Shown: positions 22,398 to 34,549 of the stretch, piece after piece
Position numbering within the stretch: the stretch's first letter is position 1
Layout of the letters: the number at the start of each line of letters is the position of its first letter
Source: Hyaloscypha bicolor E
Taxonomy: Eukaryota; Ascomycota; Leotiomycetes; Helotiales; Hyaloscyphaceae
Assembly: GCF_002865645.1 (NCBI RefSeq)
Contig: NW_020194554.1
Span: 1,178,001 to 1,242,000, forward strand
DNA: 64,000 nucleotides
Direction: 5' to 3'
Position numbers and translations under genes: made by a program
Notes under the pieces: generated by a model
The model's database searches: none
Told to the model about the DNA's origin: nothing
The model's input: only the letters and a program-made list of their open reading frames with translations

Positions 22398-24057
22398 TTA
22401 AACGCCTTTATCGCACCCAATACGACCCAACAACTCCTTCCTGTCACTATGGCCCGGCAAACTGACTCCCGTAGCACTGCTCGCGCTCTTCTTGTACCGC
22501 ATCTTGCTGGCATTTGAGACTTTGCCCTTGAGGTTGATGGACTCGACGCCGACTTCTTCTTCATACGGCAGCAGCTCTTCCTCAATTGCTTCGTGCTCCT
22601 CTAGCTCTTCCTCGCCTTCATCATCACTTCTCACATCATCTGCCTCTCCACCCTTGACCACTTTCACCGCAACCTGGACAATCATCCAGAACCACAGGAG
22701 CGTGATACATTGCAGGAACAACAGTGCGCCCAAGAATCCCCATTTGATGTTATCATTCCAGCAGACGACGCCTTCAGGGTCCCGGAAGGGCTCGAGAAGG
22801 TGCCAGAAGCCATCGGGAGCTTCGAACGGCCCCTTGATGGCGCCGTTCCGCCCGCTGTAACAGCCGTAGGTGACCTCCATGGGGAGGTCGTGGTAGAGGG
22901 ACCAGCAGATCATCATGTAGGTAACATGGCGAGCAGCGATCCAGACGACCATGAAGACGCCGAAGATGATGTCGCAAATGGTGGTAAACCCAAGGTATTT
23001 GAGGCATTTTGCAAGCTTCACGAGTATTAGCAGTGCAGTGGACTGAAGCAGGAAGGGCACTTACTGGGAAAATGAGATCCACGACATCCATGATGCACAG
23101 AATCAGGTTGGCTACCTTCGTCTGGTGGTATCCGTAGCTCGTGAAGATCAGAAAGGTTGTGACAATGTGGTGCGTGAACATCTGCCAATGGTCTTTTCTC
23201 CTCTTCTCGATATTGATCACGAATATCTGCTGCAGCCAGAAGGCGTATTGGACCAGAATGTACCATTTACGCACCCCAGAAATCTCTCGATTAGGCCAAT
23301 TGGTCCAGAGATTCTTGAAATTGAACAGGTAGTCAGAGTTAACCAGTATGTACTGCCTTCCGTTAGATATGAAGCTTTCTTTGCAGAGCTTCGCCTTACC
23401 ATTCCCAGCGTCCAGAAGACCGAGTAGTAAATCAAAAGCCAAGCCTGCTCAGCAAATCTGGTCTGATCTCTCTCGGTCTTTGCGCCGGCCTTCTTCGCGA
23501 ATGGCGTTAAAAGATAATCCATGACTGCGGCGCGAAGGCCTGTGAACACAACAATCCAATAAAATACCATCCAAGCGTCGTTCCATCCTGCACAGTATTC
23601 GCCAGAGTCGGGGTTGTAATAGGAGAGCTCGAAGAACTTGCGGGTGTGTCGTCGAGCGCGGGGGAAGCATAAATGTGTGAGGCAAAGTAGCATTAGGAGA
23701 TTAACAGACAGTCCTGGAATTAACATTAGCTTTTGATATCAGTTGGAAGGGTTTCTTTATACCAATCTGATGCTCCACGATCCATCCACAGAATATCTCC
23801 AGCGGCCCATCGTCCTTCCTTTTGGCCTTTCTGTCTATGACAACTGTACGTGCTGGGAATACCTGCGAAACGTCATCGTTGAGTTTCTTTCTCAGTCCAT
23901 TCGCATTCTCGTCATTCTGATCTATCCACTCCTGCGCCATGGCCTTCTCGTTCTGAATGGCGGCAACGGCAGAGGGGTCGCTCATGGCGACTTCGGTAGG
24001 AGAGAGCGCTGTAGTAAGTGAGAACGAGCGGGCCAATTGAGGGGAGATGGCTCTCAA
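22398..24057 (-). CDS. LAG1: Ceramide synthase (sphingosine N-acyltransferase, Lag1/Lac1 type)
   Basis: Acylates sphingoid bases with acyl-CoA in the ER membrane. Exons 24057-23763, 23713-23400, 23352-23065 and 23015-22398 give 504 aa. If translation starts at the second Met (23985, MSDPSAVAAI) it is 480 aa; either is possible. The TLC domain covers about residues 170-400, with 'LSYYNPDSGEYCAGWNDAWMV', 'LGMYILVNSDY', the Lag1 motif region 'KDHWQMFTHHIVT' with the two essential His at about 263-264, 'IMDVVDLIFPLAKCLKYLG' and 'RHVTYMMICWSLYHDLP'. The last 90 residues are acidic (DDVRSDDEGEEELEEHEAIEEE) and then Lys/Ser-rich, resembling the CK2-regulated tail of fungal Lag1. That regulation is inferred. 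Confidence 0.95.
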
Positions 24058-25228
24058 TGGTCTTTGATCGGCTTAGGAGAGGTCTGTCATGAATTCTGGG
24101 AGATAAATATGGAAATGAGGAAGAACGAATGTGGATGTCGAAGTCTGGAGCTTCCCCCTTTGCTTGTTCGAGGGAGGCGGTGAAGTTTTATGATTGCAAC
24201 TTCAAGTCGTTTCGCGAAAAGACGATCTGATCGGCGGACAACTTCACCATCAGGTTTCTGTATTAGGCGGTAGGATGAATCGTCTGTCGTAAATATGCAA
24301 TTGTATCAAGGAGAAAATCAAAGGATTCTATTTCGTAGGAGAAGTTCAGACAATTTGCTGCTGGATTCGTCCTCAGCACAAAGTACTGCCAGCCACGCGC
24401 CTCTGGTTCGTCGTGATACCCTGAAATCCGGGCCAAAAATCAATGTTTTTTCTATTAACTTCCATAACAGTGACAATTGAGTTTTTACAGGTTTATCGAG
24501 GGTAATCCTATAGACTGCGCATTAATTGATGTTATTTTCAAGGGAACCTAAGTGTGATGCTGTTAAAGAAAGTAATTGGGGTTTGATTTTCGGCCCGGAT
24601 TTCGGTGTATCAGGACTAACCGGAGGCGCGTGCGAGCCCAGCCCCTGACGCTTGTACCTCGAACAGCTCGCCTTTACCGCTTCCATCCATGCTAATGTGG
24701 ACTCTGAGGTTAGACCCAGACATTTTCTATGGTAATTCCATCAGTTCATGGAAATAATATTAGGGATAGTCTAAGCGATTATGAGCAACATTAGAAGGGA
24801 CTCAATCTAAAAGATGTTTAATCACCTCGGTGCTAAACATTGAAGTGCTGGATTAACCGGACCCCTCTCCGGACCGTTGCAACAAATAGGAGTCGATCAT
24901 TGGGCCACGAGCCCACGCACCTCAAAGCTAACCGAGAGGATCTGAGGTGTAGTCACGAGTTTCCCGCATAGGATGGTATTCTGCTATCCGAGATGCTTCA
25001 GTGGCAACTGCTCAGAGCAAAGAGGGAGTGTTTTATTCAATTTCTGCTCACGAAAGAAGCATAGACTATTGAACAGTGATGCCGAAATCCAATGCCTTCA
25101 GGAACGCATATTTTCCTTTCCCTGGCCGTCAACGCCAAAAGTACTGTCCATGAATGAAACCGTGTAGGTAATGCACCACCCAGTCCTCCCAAAGCTTGCG
25201 GCTACTCTGCTATACCATCCCCATATCT
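24058..25228. other. Intergenic, nothing recognised
   Basis: This is 1.17 kb between the LAG1 start and the BXI1 stop, AT-richer than its neighbours. It must hold the LAG1 promoter. No gene or RNA gene is supported. Confidence 0.5.
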
Positions 25229-26214
25229 CTAGTTGTTCTGTTGGCTGTTGAGAATTCGGAGAATGGCGAGGAACAGGTTGATGACATCGAGGTAGAGGCT
25301 GATGGCAGCTGCAATTTCCTCCTCAACGTGGTAGTGTCTCATGATGAGCTGAGTGTCCACAAGAATGTATCCGGAGAAGATCAGAGCAGCGAGACCGCCA
25401 TAGATAAGCTCGGTTGTGCTGGAGTAAGGGAAGAAGGCAGCGACGAATCCGAACAAGATCAATGCCCACAGCCCTCCAAACAGATAGGGCATCCAGGAGG
25501 TGAAATCGTACTTGGTCTGGCATGCGAAGAGTGTGAGGCCAACGAAGATACCAGCTGTAAGGAGGACAGCCTGAAGGACTATTTTGGTGTCGAAAAATGA
25601 TACAATAACGGCCACTGAGTAGGCTTCAAGCCCGGTAAAGCCGGCGAGGAAGAAGAGATTCATGGGATAGCTCTTCCTCTTCCAGTAAGTCAACAGCATA
25701 AAGCCGATGGCACCGAAAAGCTAGAGACGGGTTAATATACTGTAATTGTCTAGCCATTTGGTGGACATACCGAAAGGTACATCATCCATGAATGGGTTTG
25801 GATCCAGTCCTTGTAACCAGCACTCCAGAAAGAAATCGAGCTCAGAACCGCGGTAGCAATCAGTTGCACAGACCTAGATTTCGTGTTATTATGCGTCCAA
25901 TGGGAAAATGAGAGGTACTGACAGAATAGCGTAGACCTTTCTCACGAACGCCATCCGAATGTCGATGGTAGCCTCAGCGACGGAGCCTCCAAACTACAAC
26001 AACGTCAGAGCCATCCAACCGAAACAAGACCGCAGCTATCTACCTTGAAGTCATCGGGGATGTTGTCTTCGCTGCTTCGTGGGCCTCCAAGAAGAGCAGC
26101 TTGGTCGGTGGAAGACGACGGTTCGTCAGCATATGAGGGTGGAGCTTGGGAGTAGTGAGCCGTATCGAGAGAATCCCGCTGAGGCGCGGCCGTGTACTTG
26201 GCGTTTGCAGCCAT
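25229..26214 (-). CDS. BXI1: Bax-inhibitor-1/LFG family membrane protein
   Basis: A seven-helix protein of the TMBIM family, linked to ER/vacuole Ca2+ leak and the unfolded-protein response. Exons 26214-26044, 25993-25923, 25873-25771 and 25720-25229 give 278 aa. The N-terminal 57 residues are hydrophilic and Pro/Ser-rich (APPSYADEP), like yeast Bxi1 and the LFG group. FGGSVAEATIDIRMAFVRKVY is the entry to the first helix. 'QTHSWMMYLSLFGAIGFM', 'SYPMNLFFLAGFTGLEAYSV' and 'IYGGLAALIFSGYILVDTQLIM' are family blocks, the last carrying the conserved Asp of the pore sensor. The C-terminal run ends 'ISLYLDVINLFLAILRIL' plus a short polar tail. All introns are about 50 nt. Confidence 0.95.
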
Positions 26215-27049
26215 CGCATCAAGGCGCAGATGTCGTAGAGATGCAAGATGTTGTCGAGTTTGACAGTGGTGATGGATTTGATGGTGGTCGAGTTGGTTGG
26301 TTCAACTGTCCAGGCGACGATGCAATGGATGGCTTTCGGATGCTAGGGCCGCTAGGCTTAATATAGCGCGGGGAAGGCGCCACCTGAATAATCCGACAGC
26401 CGTTCTCATGAAAGCGTAATTGAGGGCGAAACTCCGCGACTAATTTACTTGGATGAGCACTGAATCATCTACCTGCTATAACCTTTAATGATGTGAATGA
26501 TTACTTCAAGTTCTAAGGCGGAATTTTGTAGCGTAAATACAGTCTTAGACTTTAGCTTGAATCCTTTATTTTACTTGGCTAGTCATTTCTTAGTGACTGA
26601 GACAAAGGAGCTGGAGATCGAGAGAAATGCACTCACTCAATGACCAAGTCACAAGACGTCATCCTGATCACTCATGAGGCGACGTGCACACATCAAGTAT
26701 TGAGACGCAGCTCTACACCATATCTGGCAACTTAACAGCTTGCGATTATCATTGGGCTAGGGTACAAAAGAACTAGAAGTGTATATCATTCCACTCGTGC
26801 CTCTATCACAGGTAGGATGAAGGAAAATGAAATAATTGAGTTGGACATTAGAAATGGATAAGAAAACACGTGATTAGCTTTTCAGAGCCAGAACAGTTCT
26901 TGCAAATGCCGTCAACGACCCGCAAAAAGAAACCCAGCTCCAATATCCCTATCGACAAGGCAAGTCGCAATAGAAAAAGGCCAGTCTGTAGCCAAGCTTT
27001 GTCCCCGAAAGGTACGACCGTCCACAAAACACAGATTACACCTCTCCAT
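26215..27049. other. Intergenic, nothing recognised
   Basis: Contains the BXI1 promoter and the septin 3' UTR. No coding evidence. Confidence 0.5.
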
Positions 27050-28601
27050 TTACTCCTCTGCGTTCGCCCCGCCACCATTTGTAGCTTCCAGGTGTGCGCT
27101 TTGCTCTCGGTGCATTCTGGCTTCGATTTCCTTAAGCTGACTCTCACGAGCCAACAATTCCTGTCTCTTTTCGTTGATCTCCCTTTGAACCTTGACCTCG
27201 ATTTCCCGGAGCTTCTCTTCCTCACGTCTGAGTTGCTCTTCCTTGAGACGAACAGACTGGGATGCCAGATCCTCAGGGTTCATGGAGGAATCACTGTGTT
27301 CCCGGTTAGCCTTTAGACCTCAATCCAAGTAGATGGAAACTTACGCTCCAGCGCCACCCTCGACACTCTTGCTGAGTTTCTCGGTACGGTAGTTTTCGTA
27401 CAGGAAATCGTGTGTGATTTCTTTCAGATCCGCCAAATGGCTGTGCAACAGAGCACTTCGAATGGCGAGGAAATCCGAGTGCCTTGGGTTGTCCACCTCC
27501 ACAACACCCCATGGATATTGTCTGGCCCTGACTTTGCGACCTCCGATTTCAACGACCTCCTCGGAGCCAACAATTGCAAAAGGCATCAACCCCCGGAGTT
27601 CAGCATTCTCTTCGACCGTGTCCTCATCATCCTCTTCAATGTCGTATGGGAAGTTGTAGACTGGGATTCGGTAGTGTTCAATATCCTCCATGACGAGCTT
27701 CTTTGATTCAGCAAGTTCAGCGGGTGTAAGAGAGTCAGCCTTGCCAATGACGGGAATGACATTAACACGCGGTGACAGGCGCTTCATAAGCTCTATGTCT
27801 AATTCGCGGAGACTAAAGACTTGTAAGCAGAAGCAAGAACAGTGCCAGAGGCAGTCCTTACCCATGACCAGTGGGAGTGATAAAGTAGAGCAGAGCATGT
27901 ACACGGTTGTCGCGGAAGCGGGGGTTACGCTTGATACGAGACTCCTCTGCGAGAATGTCGTCGTATTGCCGCTCGAGATAGCCAACAATTTCACCGAAGC
28001 TTTCATCTGGTCAGTAACTTTCGAGGCTGTGTCTCAACCAATGTCCAGCCTACCTTGCCTCGTTATCAATCTGGTCTCCAAAACCTGGTGTATCTACGAT
28101 GGTCAGGGAGATGCGAGTTCCTTCTTCATCCAATTCCAACTCTGCAAGATATCAGCATGTGTATCATCTCGTGTATCGTAGAATTCGGTTGCGCACCGAC
28201 GGTGATGGGCTTGATTCGGACACCCTCCTCAATATGGGCGTTTGTCGCATCGTCAGCATCCTTTCCTTGGAGGACTTTCTTTCCGCATAAGGTGTTCACA
28301 AATGTAGTTCGGCCTGAGATAATGTGTCAATTGCCGAGTAGGTTTCCCCCGACGGGTCCGACATACCTGTTCCCGAGGCACCACAAACCATCAAGCAGAA
28401 CTGGATACCCTTCTTGACATTCTTCTTTCTGCGGATCTTGATCTGTAAGAGCTATGGTCAGTATCGGCACATAAACATGTCGATGTGCAAGAGATCAAAC
28501 CCCAGCATGGTACTACCAGGTAACGCTGGGTCAGAAAGTTCAAAAGGGGTCGACGACGATCGCCCGAAGGATCCACATACTGCGCTCAAAGGAGAAGACA
28601 T
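27050..28601 (-). CDS. CDC11: Septin, Cdc11/AspA class
   Basis: GTP-binding filament subunit that occupies the end of the septin octamer at septa and hyphal necks. Seven exons (28601-28581, 28442-28367, 28313-28197, 28141-28054, 27999-27862, 27812-27345, 27293-27050) give 383 aa. The polybasic helix IKIRRKKNVKK precedes the P-loop GASGTGRTT (residues 28-36); Arg instead of Lys in this loop is also seen in yeast Cdc11. G3 is DTPGFGDQ, G4 is GKADSLT. 'PVYNFPYDIEED', 'RQYPWGVVEVD' and 'SDFLAIRSALLHSHL' place it with Cdc11 rather than Cdc3, 10 or 12. The tail from residue about 305 is a strongly charged coiled coil (LKEEQLRREEEKLREIEVK). The first exon codes only MSSPLSA. The gene is divergent from HSV2. 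Confidence 0.95.
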
Positions 28602-29258
28602 GATGGCAACGATTGCTTGGTAGAAGCTGCTGTAAACGTCAACTCAGACGGCGGTGATGATTTCGAGGGCGGTAAGATGACAGAAGATGGTGGTGCTTTG
28701 TTCGTGTGAGGGTCGCGAAATTTGAGAGTTGCGGTCGAAGGTCGCTCCTTCTTCAGGGGAATTGGGAAATTTGGCGAGCTGCCGCGCTGGAAGGAACATG
28801 GGGTTTTGGCTCTAGCCAGATTGAGACAGTTCTTGTACAGTAGCATCGGGGCACGCTGGGGGCGAGCAGATCGGTTTGACTTCTTTGATTTTTGGTAAAC
28901 TCGGCAAGTACTATTATCATGGCCCAGGAACCTGCGACCGCATCATCTCTGGCTTTCTGGACTCCCCGCAGCAGCCTCGTGTGTGACATCTCGAAGTCTG
29001 CTCGTGACAGCGGAAAGGAGGATAAATGCACGGCCCACTTTTTGATGTGCCTAAGGCCGTCAAGGTCCAAGGCGAGCTCAAGGATCGCCGCTTCGCCGCC
29101 TCGTGCAACCCGCATGCCTTCCTTTATGATGCCGTCACGAATCGGTGCCTCTTGACAGCATATCTAACTCGACGCGCTCCAATATGCGCAGAGCTCGACA
29201 GTAGCAAGTGAACCAAGATACCTTCGGGCGTTGCTCGCACAGCTGCCCCGCAACCACA
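28602..29258. promoter_or_regulatory. Divergent promoter region CDC11 / HSV2
   Basis: This is 657 bp between opposed start codons. Overlapping frames on both strands (for example 28753-29115 minus, 28892-29155 plus) have no domain or splice support, and I treat them as leader sequence. Confidence 0.5.
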
Positions 29259-30626
29259 ATGAATACCCGACCCGTTATCGAGACATCCAGCAATCCAATA
29301 GCCTTGTCAGCCTCTTTCAACCAAGACGCCAGTTGCTTCGCTGTTGGACTCGACACAGGCTTCTGCAGTATGTGCTCAACGCTCAGTCGTTCCTGTAAGG
29401 AACCTCTAACCTCTCTCCCAGTATTTAATTCAGAACCATGCCAGCTGCGAGTCTCTCGAGGTAAATGCCACGCCTCCTCCCAGCTTGCGCATGCTGAACT
29501 GGATAGATTTCAACGCCGGCATAGGGGCGGTACAGATGCTTGGGAAAGCCAACTTCATTGCTCTTATTGGAGGAGGCAAGCAACCAAAGTTTCCTCAAAA
29601 CAAGGTCTGCCACAGCGGGAATCTTGGGGGGAGCCATGCTCACAATTCCCCAGGTGATCATTTGGGATGATGCGAAGCAGAAGGTCGCGATACAATTACC
29701 AGTCCTTACAACCGTTCGTAGTGTCCGATTATCGAGAACACATATTGCCATCGTCCTCCAGAACAGTGTTCGCGTCTACAAATTCCAAAGTCCCCCAGAG
29801 CTCTGGGCTGTCTTCGAAACTGCCGATAATCCTCTGGGGCTTTGTTGCTTGACTGCAAAGTCACTCGCATTCCCTGGACGGACGCCAGGACAGGTTCAGT
29901 TGGTTGAGCTGTCCACTGGAAATGTCAGCATTATACCAGCACATGGCTCCTCCTTACGAGCTATTGATATCAGCCGCGACGGAGATATCTTGGCTACAGC
30001 AAGCGAAACAGTAAGCGCGTTTGCTACTTAGACGGAGACCTATCACTAAAAAATGCTAGGGCACATTAGTGCGAGTCTTTGCAACAAGCAACTGTGCTAA
30101 GATTGCTGAACTAAGACGTGGAGTTGACCATGCTACCATATACTCCCTGGCTATTGCTCCTTCCGGTCAACTCCTCGCCGTTACGTCGGACAAATCCACT
30201 CTACACATATTTGATATTCCTCATCCAACGAAGCCCCCACGATCAGCGACCGTAAATGGTAGTCCGCGATTGACCTCGACAGGTGGTGGAGGAAGCCCTG
30301 TTGTGAGTGACGCGGACCCGAGTCAAAAGTGGGGGATCTTAGGACGCATTCCTTTACTTCCCAGAGTCTTCTCCGACATCTACTCATTTGCCTCCGCTCA
30401 TTTTGAGATCGGCGACGAACCACTTTATGGAAGCTCTACGCCCCTTAATAGCGAAGCGACCTTTCGCCCTCCGAAGGGGATCATCGGCTGGACCAGTGAT
30501 CATAGTCTCGTAGTAATCGGGGCTGGGAGAGATGGCAGGTGGGAGAAATTCGTCATTGCCGAGGGCGAAGATGGTAGACGTTATTGCGTCAGGGACGGGT
30601 GGAAGAGGTATTTGGGTGTTACTTGA
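29259..30626 (+). CDS. HSV2: PROPPIN autophagy-related protein Hsv2 (Atg18 family)
   Basis: A seven-bladed beta-propeller that binds PI3P and PI(3,5)P2 and acts in micro-autophagy of the nucleus and related membrane events. Exons 29259-29367, 29422-29460, 29507-29604, 29654-30010 and 30060-30626 give 389 aa. The start 'ALSASFNQDASCFAVGLDTGFCIFN' is blade 1, and 'IWDDAKQKVAIQLPVLTTVRSVRL' is a typical PROPPIN blade. The lipid-binding motif is LRRG at about residue 218, followed by 'IYSLAIAPSGQLLAVTSDKSTLHIFD'. A Ser/Gly/Pro loop of about 50 residues precedes the last blade (IIGWTSDHSLVVIGAG). Length and blade spacing fit Hsv2/WIPI3-4 better than Atg18, which has longer loops. The gene converges on IST3 with a 164-bp gap. 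Confidence 0.9.
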
Positions 30627-30790
30627 GTGCTTGTCTGATTGATCAATGCTATTTAGCGAGGCGTAAGGGGAATGAATCCTTTGCTGGGGTTGGATTTGTG
30701 CATCGGAATATAGACCAGGAGCATGGAGTATGGCGACTTTTTTGCATGATTTATAGGATCTACTCTTGAGAAACATGCAGGAGCAATTCC

Positions 30791-31751
30791 TTAAGAGTCT
30801 CTTCTTGAACGACGACGGTAGTTGTTTCGCGAGTCATCTCTTCTCCTCTGTCTCGTGGTATCTCTCTCCCGACTATCCCTCCTTGGACTACGCCTCCTTG
30901 ACTTGTACTCTTCGGCTCTATCATCTCCATCCTGTCGTTTTCTACGAGAACTTGATCCAGCATCAACAGGAGAAGTCTCTCGGGAGCGGGATCTCTTTCG
31001 TTCCCACCTTTCCTTTCGGTAGCTAGAATGCCGACTGCCCTCTACTTCATCTTCATCCTTTTCTCGCCGTGACCTGTGATGATGTCGGTGCTTATGAGAC
31101 TTCTCGGACTTCTTCCTATCCTTCACCCGTGTCAATGCCAATGCCACTTCTTCCTTCTTCTCTTGAACCAAGAACGCCTTCATTGGATCTTCCTCATCAT
31201 GATCCTGAATCAATCTCACCAGCTCTTGCTCTTCCTTCAGCATCGGTCTCGCTTCTTCACTCTCACTAGTCCTTCGTCTCTTCTGTCTCCCCTCGTCCCC
31301 ATCCTCCTCGATTTGCTTTGCCTCTTGGGTCAAATCCACTCCCTCATCCGGCTCGTCATCTTTCTTCTTGTATCTTGTGTGGTCCACTTTCAATGTTCTT
31401 CCCATGATCACCGTTCCCCCTAAATTATCGACAGCCAAATCTGTGCTCCGTTGATCTTCGTACTTGAGGAAAGCAAAGCCTCGGGACTTGCCAGTTTCCT
31501 TATCCCGGACGAGATTGATATAGGTCGGTTCACCGAACTGCGAGAATATCGTAATTATGTCGCCCTCGGAGAGCTCGAAGGGGAGGCCTCCAATGTAGAT
31601 GTAGGCCGTGTCGCGGTAGTCGGCATGCCATGATGCTTCTGTTGAGCTACATCTTATTGTTAGCAAGATCAAAAGTTTGGGGAGGCTTTATTTACACTCC
31701 ATTCTCAAGCTCACGCTTGTTGAGCTCCTGGATTGCCCGTATGCTGTTCAT
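30791..31751 (-). CDS. IST3: U2 snRNP / RES complex RNA-binding protein Ist3 (Snu17, RBMX2)
   Basis: Scaffold of the RES complex, which promotes spliceosome activation and nuclear pre-mRNA retention. Two exons (31751-31696, 31652-30791) give 305 aa. The start [15 protein letters not shown] and '[19 protein letters not shown]' are near-invariant in this family. The RRM spans about residues 33-110, with RNP2 [11 protein letters not shown]1 [10 protein letters not shown] and the C-terminal extension '[11 protein letters not shown]' that contacts Bud13 and Pml1. The remaining 190 residues are an acidic then Arg/Ser/Asp-rich tail (for example [22 protein letters not shown]), much longer than the yeast protein and typical of filamentous fungi and RBMX2. 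The gene shares a 283-bp divergent promoter with the dynein gene. Confidence 0.95.
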
Positions 31752-32034
31752 TTTACGTTGTGGTTGAAGTTTGAGAGGTTCAGCCACTTGTAGAAACAAG
31801 GCTGTCAAAAAAATGCTGCCTCGCGTGCATCAGGACGCGTTCACAACTTTATGAACGCCCAACACCTCAGAGTCGCAATCAGATCCAAACTTCAGCAAAC
31901 TTCATGGTCGCAATCCATCACAGATGCATGGGACAGCACTCGATCACCGCTCAAAACTGCGATAGCAAAGAACGAGATCTCAGCCTCCCCATCCCTCAAT
32001 TGAAGCACCTACTGAAACGAAATCCGATGCCGCA
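31752..32034. promoter_or_regulatory. Bidirectional promoter region IST3 / dynein LIC
   Basis: 283 bp between opposed start codons. No TATA box seen. Confidence 0.6.
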
Positions 32035-33892
32035 ATGGCTTCCTCGAATAACAGAACATCCACATATACGCAAGTCTCGACGTCAAGCGACCATGATAGA
32101 CCGAAGAGTGCGGATGCGAAGAAGGACATGTGGTCTTCCATGTTAGACAGCGTTGCAAGTGGAAAGAGGCTTCCAGAGAAGAATATCCTCGTTTTAGGTC
32201 CGCTTGTCTGTTCCAAGACCTTCAGTTACAACTTTTGACTTCTATGTAGGAGGGACTAGTGAATCTCAGAGGGAGTTTCTTGACGGCCTTTCTGCAGAGG
32301 ATTCAAGGAGGAATCAGGAGCGGCAAAGGAAGCAGCCTCCAATAGCAAATAACTTTGCGTTGGGATACACATATCACGATGTTTTAGACGCAGACCATGA
32401 AGGTATGGAATTATCGAATAAGCTCACAAGCTGGTGCTCTGCTAATATCGAAAAGACATACTGGCACGCCTCTCCCTATACCTTCTCGCCGACCCCTCGC
32501 CATCCTTCACTCCTCTTCTCCAACCCCTTTTAACACCACAAACTATTCCCAACACGCTCATCGTTGTACTTCTGGACTGGTCACAACCATGGTTCTGGCT
32601 AAGGCAATTACGAGACTGGATACGGCTACTTAGAACCCTTCTTGTCTCGCTGGATGCGGACTGTAAAGAGAAGATGGAAGAAGTCATGATTGGCTGGCGA
32701 GACAGGGGACGTGGGGGAAATAGTCTTGACGGAGGGGGCGTCAACAGCACAACAGAGAGTGATGTTAGCTTGCCCTTGGGACCGGGTGAATGGGAGGAAG
32801 CACTGGGACTACCGCTATGTGTAGTTTGCCAGAATGTGAGAAGCCCTGGAAATCTTACATGACACAGCTATCACTGACGCTATTCATAGTCTGACCGTAT
32901 AGAAGTACTGGAGAAGGATCGGTCGTGGAAAGAGGAAGAATTTGATACAGTTCTACAATTTCTAAGGGCGATTTTGCTGAAGCGTATGTTTACTGCCAAA
33001 TACTGGCTGACCAGGCTGACCAGACTATTTAGATGGCGCATCGCTCATCTATACAATCCCCTCTGCTCCGAGTCCATTACAAAGTCTCATACACTCATCT
33101 CTTGGAATCCACTCTCTTCTAAAACGACAACCACTCAAACACAATGTCATTGACCGAGACAAGGTTGTTGTTCCACCGAATTGGGACTCTTGGGGCAAGA
33201 TTCGAGTTCTCCGAGATGGCTTCGATGTTGAAGCCATTAACGAAGGATGGTCACTTGACATTGAGGAATCATTTGAACCAAGCCCCGTTGACAATGCAAA
33301 TGGTACCAATGACTCTACGGACGAAAGAACTCTCAAGGTATCGGGAGGAGCAGTGGAAGCTTACGAAGAAATAATTCGTGACCCTAGCCTTGACGCTCTT
33401 CAAGCCGCATCCGCAGAAAGCAATGGCCTCAAACTTGAAGTTTCAAGCACCGACACCCAGACCTTCCTCGGTGCTCAGCTTGCAGTTCTAGATAAGAATC
33501 GGCAAGCGGCCGAGCCGACAGGTATGGACAGCAGTCGACTGATTCGTGGTCGAGGAGCAAGTCTCGAAGGAGAAGATAGTGTTGGTGATGAGGCACGGGT
33601 CAACGAGCATATTGGTCCTGTGCAATTCAATATGGGAGGAATTCAGGTAGATGCTGATGATATGTTACAACGATTGAAGGTCCGTAGTTGCCGCCCCGTC
33701 AATTTACCATATGTTTACTGATGAAACCAGAACCGCCAAAGCTACCAGACCCCTGAACCCACAACTCCAGGTACAACAGCCCCCGATGGTGGGAAGCCAC
33801 AGAATAACGAAGTCCTAGCCAATTTCTTCGCCGGCCTTGTCAGTCGTGGCGGTGGGAGTACAACTAGCAGCCCCAAGCCCCCACGTTCATAA
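32035..33892 (+). CDS. Cytoplasmic dynein light intermediate chain
   Basis: Accessory chain of cytoplasmic dynein that links the heavy chain to cargo adaptors. Six exons (32035-32197, 32250-32402, 32456-32835, 32890-32983, 33033-33679, 33731-33892) give 532 aa. 'DMWSSMLDSVASGKRLPEKNILVLGGTSES' starts the RAS-like fold with a degenerate nucleotide loop, as in fungal LICs. 'ALGYTYHDVLDADHEDILARLSLYLL' and 'NTLIVVLLDWSQPWFWLRQL' follow. 'VLEKDRSWKEEEFDTVLQFLRAILLKHGASLIYT' and 'HNVIDRDKVVVPPNWDSWGKIRVLRDGFD' are strong LIC blocks. The C-terminal part is disordered except for a helix near 'DADDMLQRLK', split from 'NRQSYQTPEPTTPGT' by an intron; it probably contacts adaptors. Intron 1 has an unusual GTCCGC donor. 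Confidence 0.93.
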
Positions 33893-34549
33893 CCTCTCAA
33901 CCAGCAATAGAGCTTTCTTGTATTCGCATGAAGTGTGGTTCTACCTACGATGGATGTAGCTGGTTAGCTGAATTGGATCTCGGGATGAGTTTCGGGACTA
34001 GATTTAGGGTTGGTATTTGAGAAGGGGGGCTACTTGCTCAAGAACGGAATCGAACGAATGGATTGTACCAAGTGAGGTGGAAGATTGGGAGGCCTCTGCA
34101 AGCAAGCAAAACGTCGTGAGATGATACCCAGCGGCTTGGTGTATATATAGTTCCTTTTTTGGCACGGAATTCATGGCATGTGAATAAATTACCTCAGGCG
34201 CCAGGGTTTTTCTATCCTGGATTTCGTTATGTGGGATCAAATTCGGACAATCTCGAGCAAGGATTTTTACTTGGAAGATTTAATACTCCACATACAACTC
34301 ACCAAGGTTCGAGAAGGTCAGTGACTTAAATTTCAACAACTCGTGGGACTTTGTACAAGAGTGACAAGTCAAATATTCCAAGAACTCGTGAAGCTTAGAA
34401 GTGAAGGGATTTCTACGAGTTTGGCTGAGGTAGGGTTCTTAATTTGATTTGTTCAGTTGGACTCGGAACTAGAGACTGTTCATACAATCCTCGAGGCACG
34501 CCTCTCTACCTGTTCCCAATGCTCCGTGTCCCCGACATGATATTTACCC
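33893..34549. other. Convergent intergenic gap, nothing recognised
   Basis: Lies between the dynein LIC and IVD stops. An imperfect repeat of CAA(C/G)AACTCGTG occurs at about 34338 and 34379. No gene is supported. Confidence 0.5.

Noticed and set aside
22492..23030. Long plus-strand frames over LAG1
   Set aside because: Antisense to strongly conserved ceramide synthase exons.
28753..29115. 120-codon minus frame between CDC11 and HSV2
   Set aside because: No family features; region is the divergent promoter and leader of two well-supported genes.
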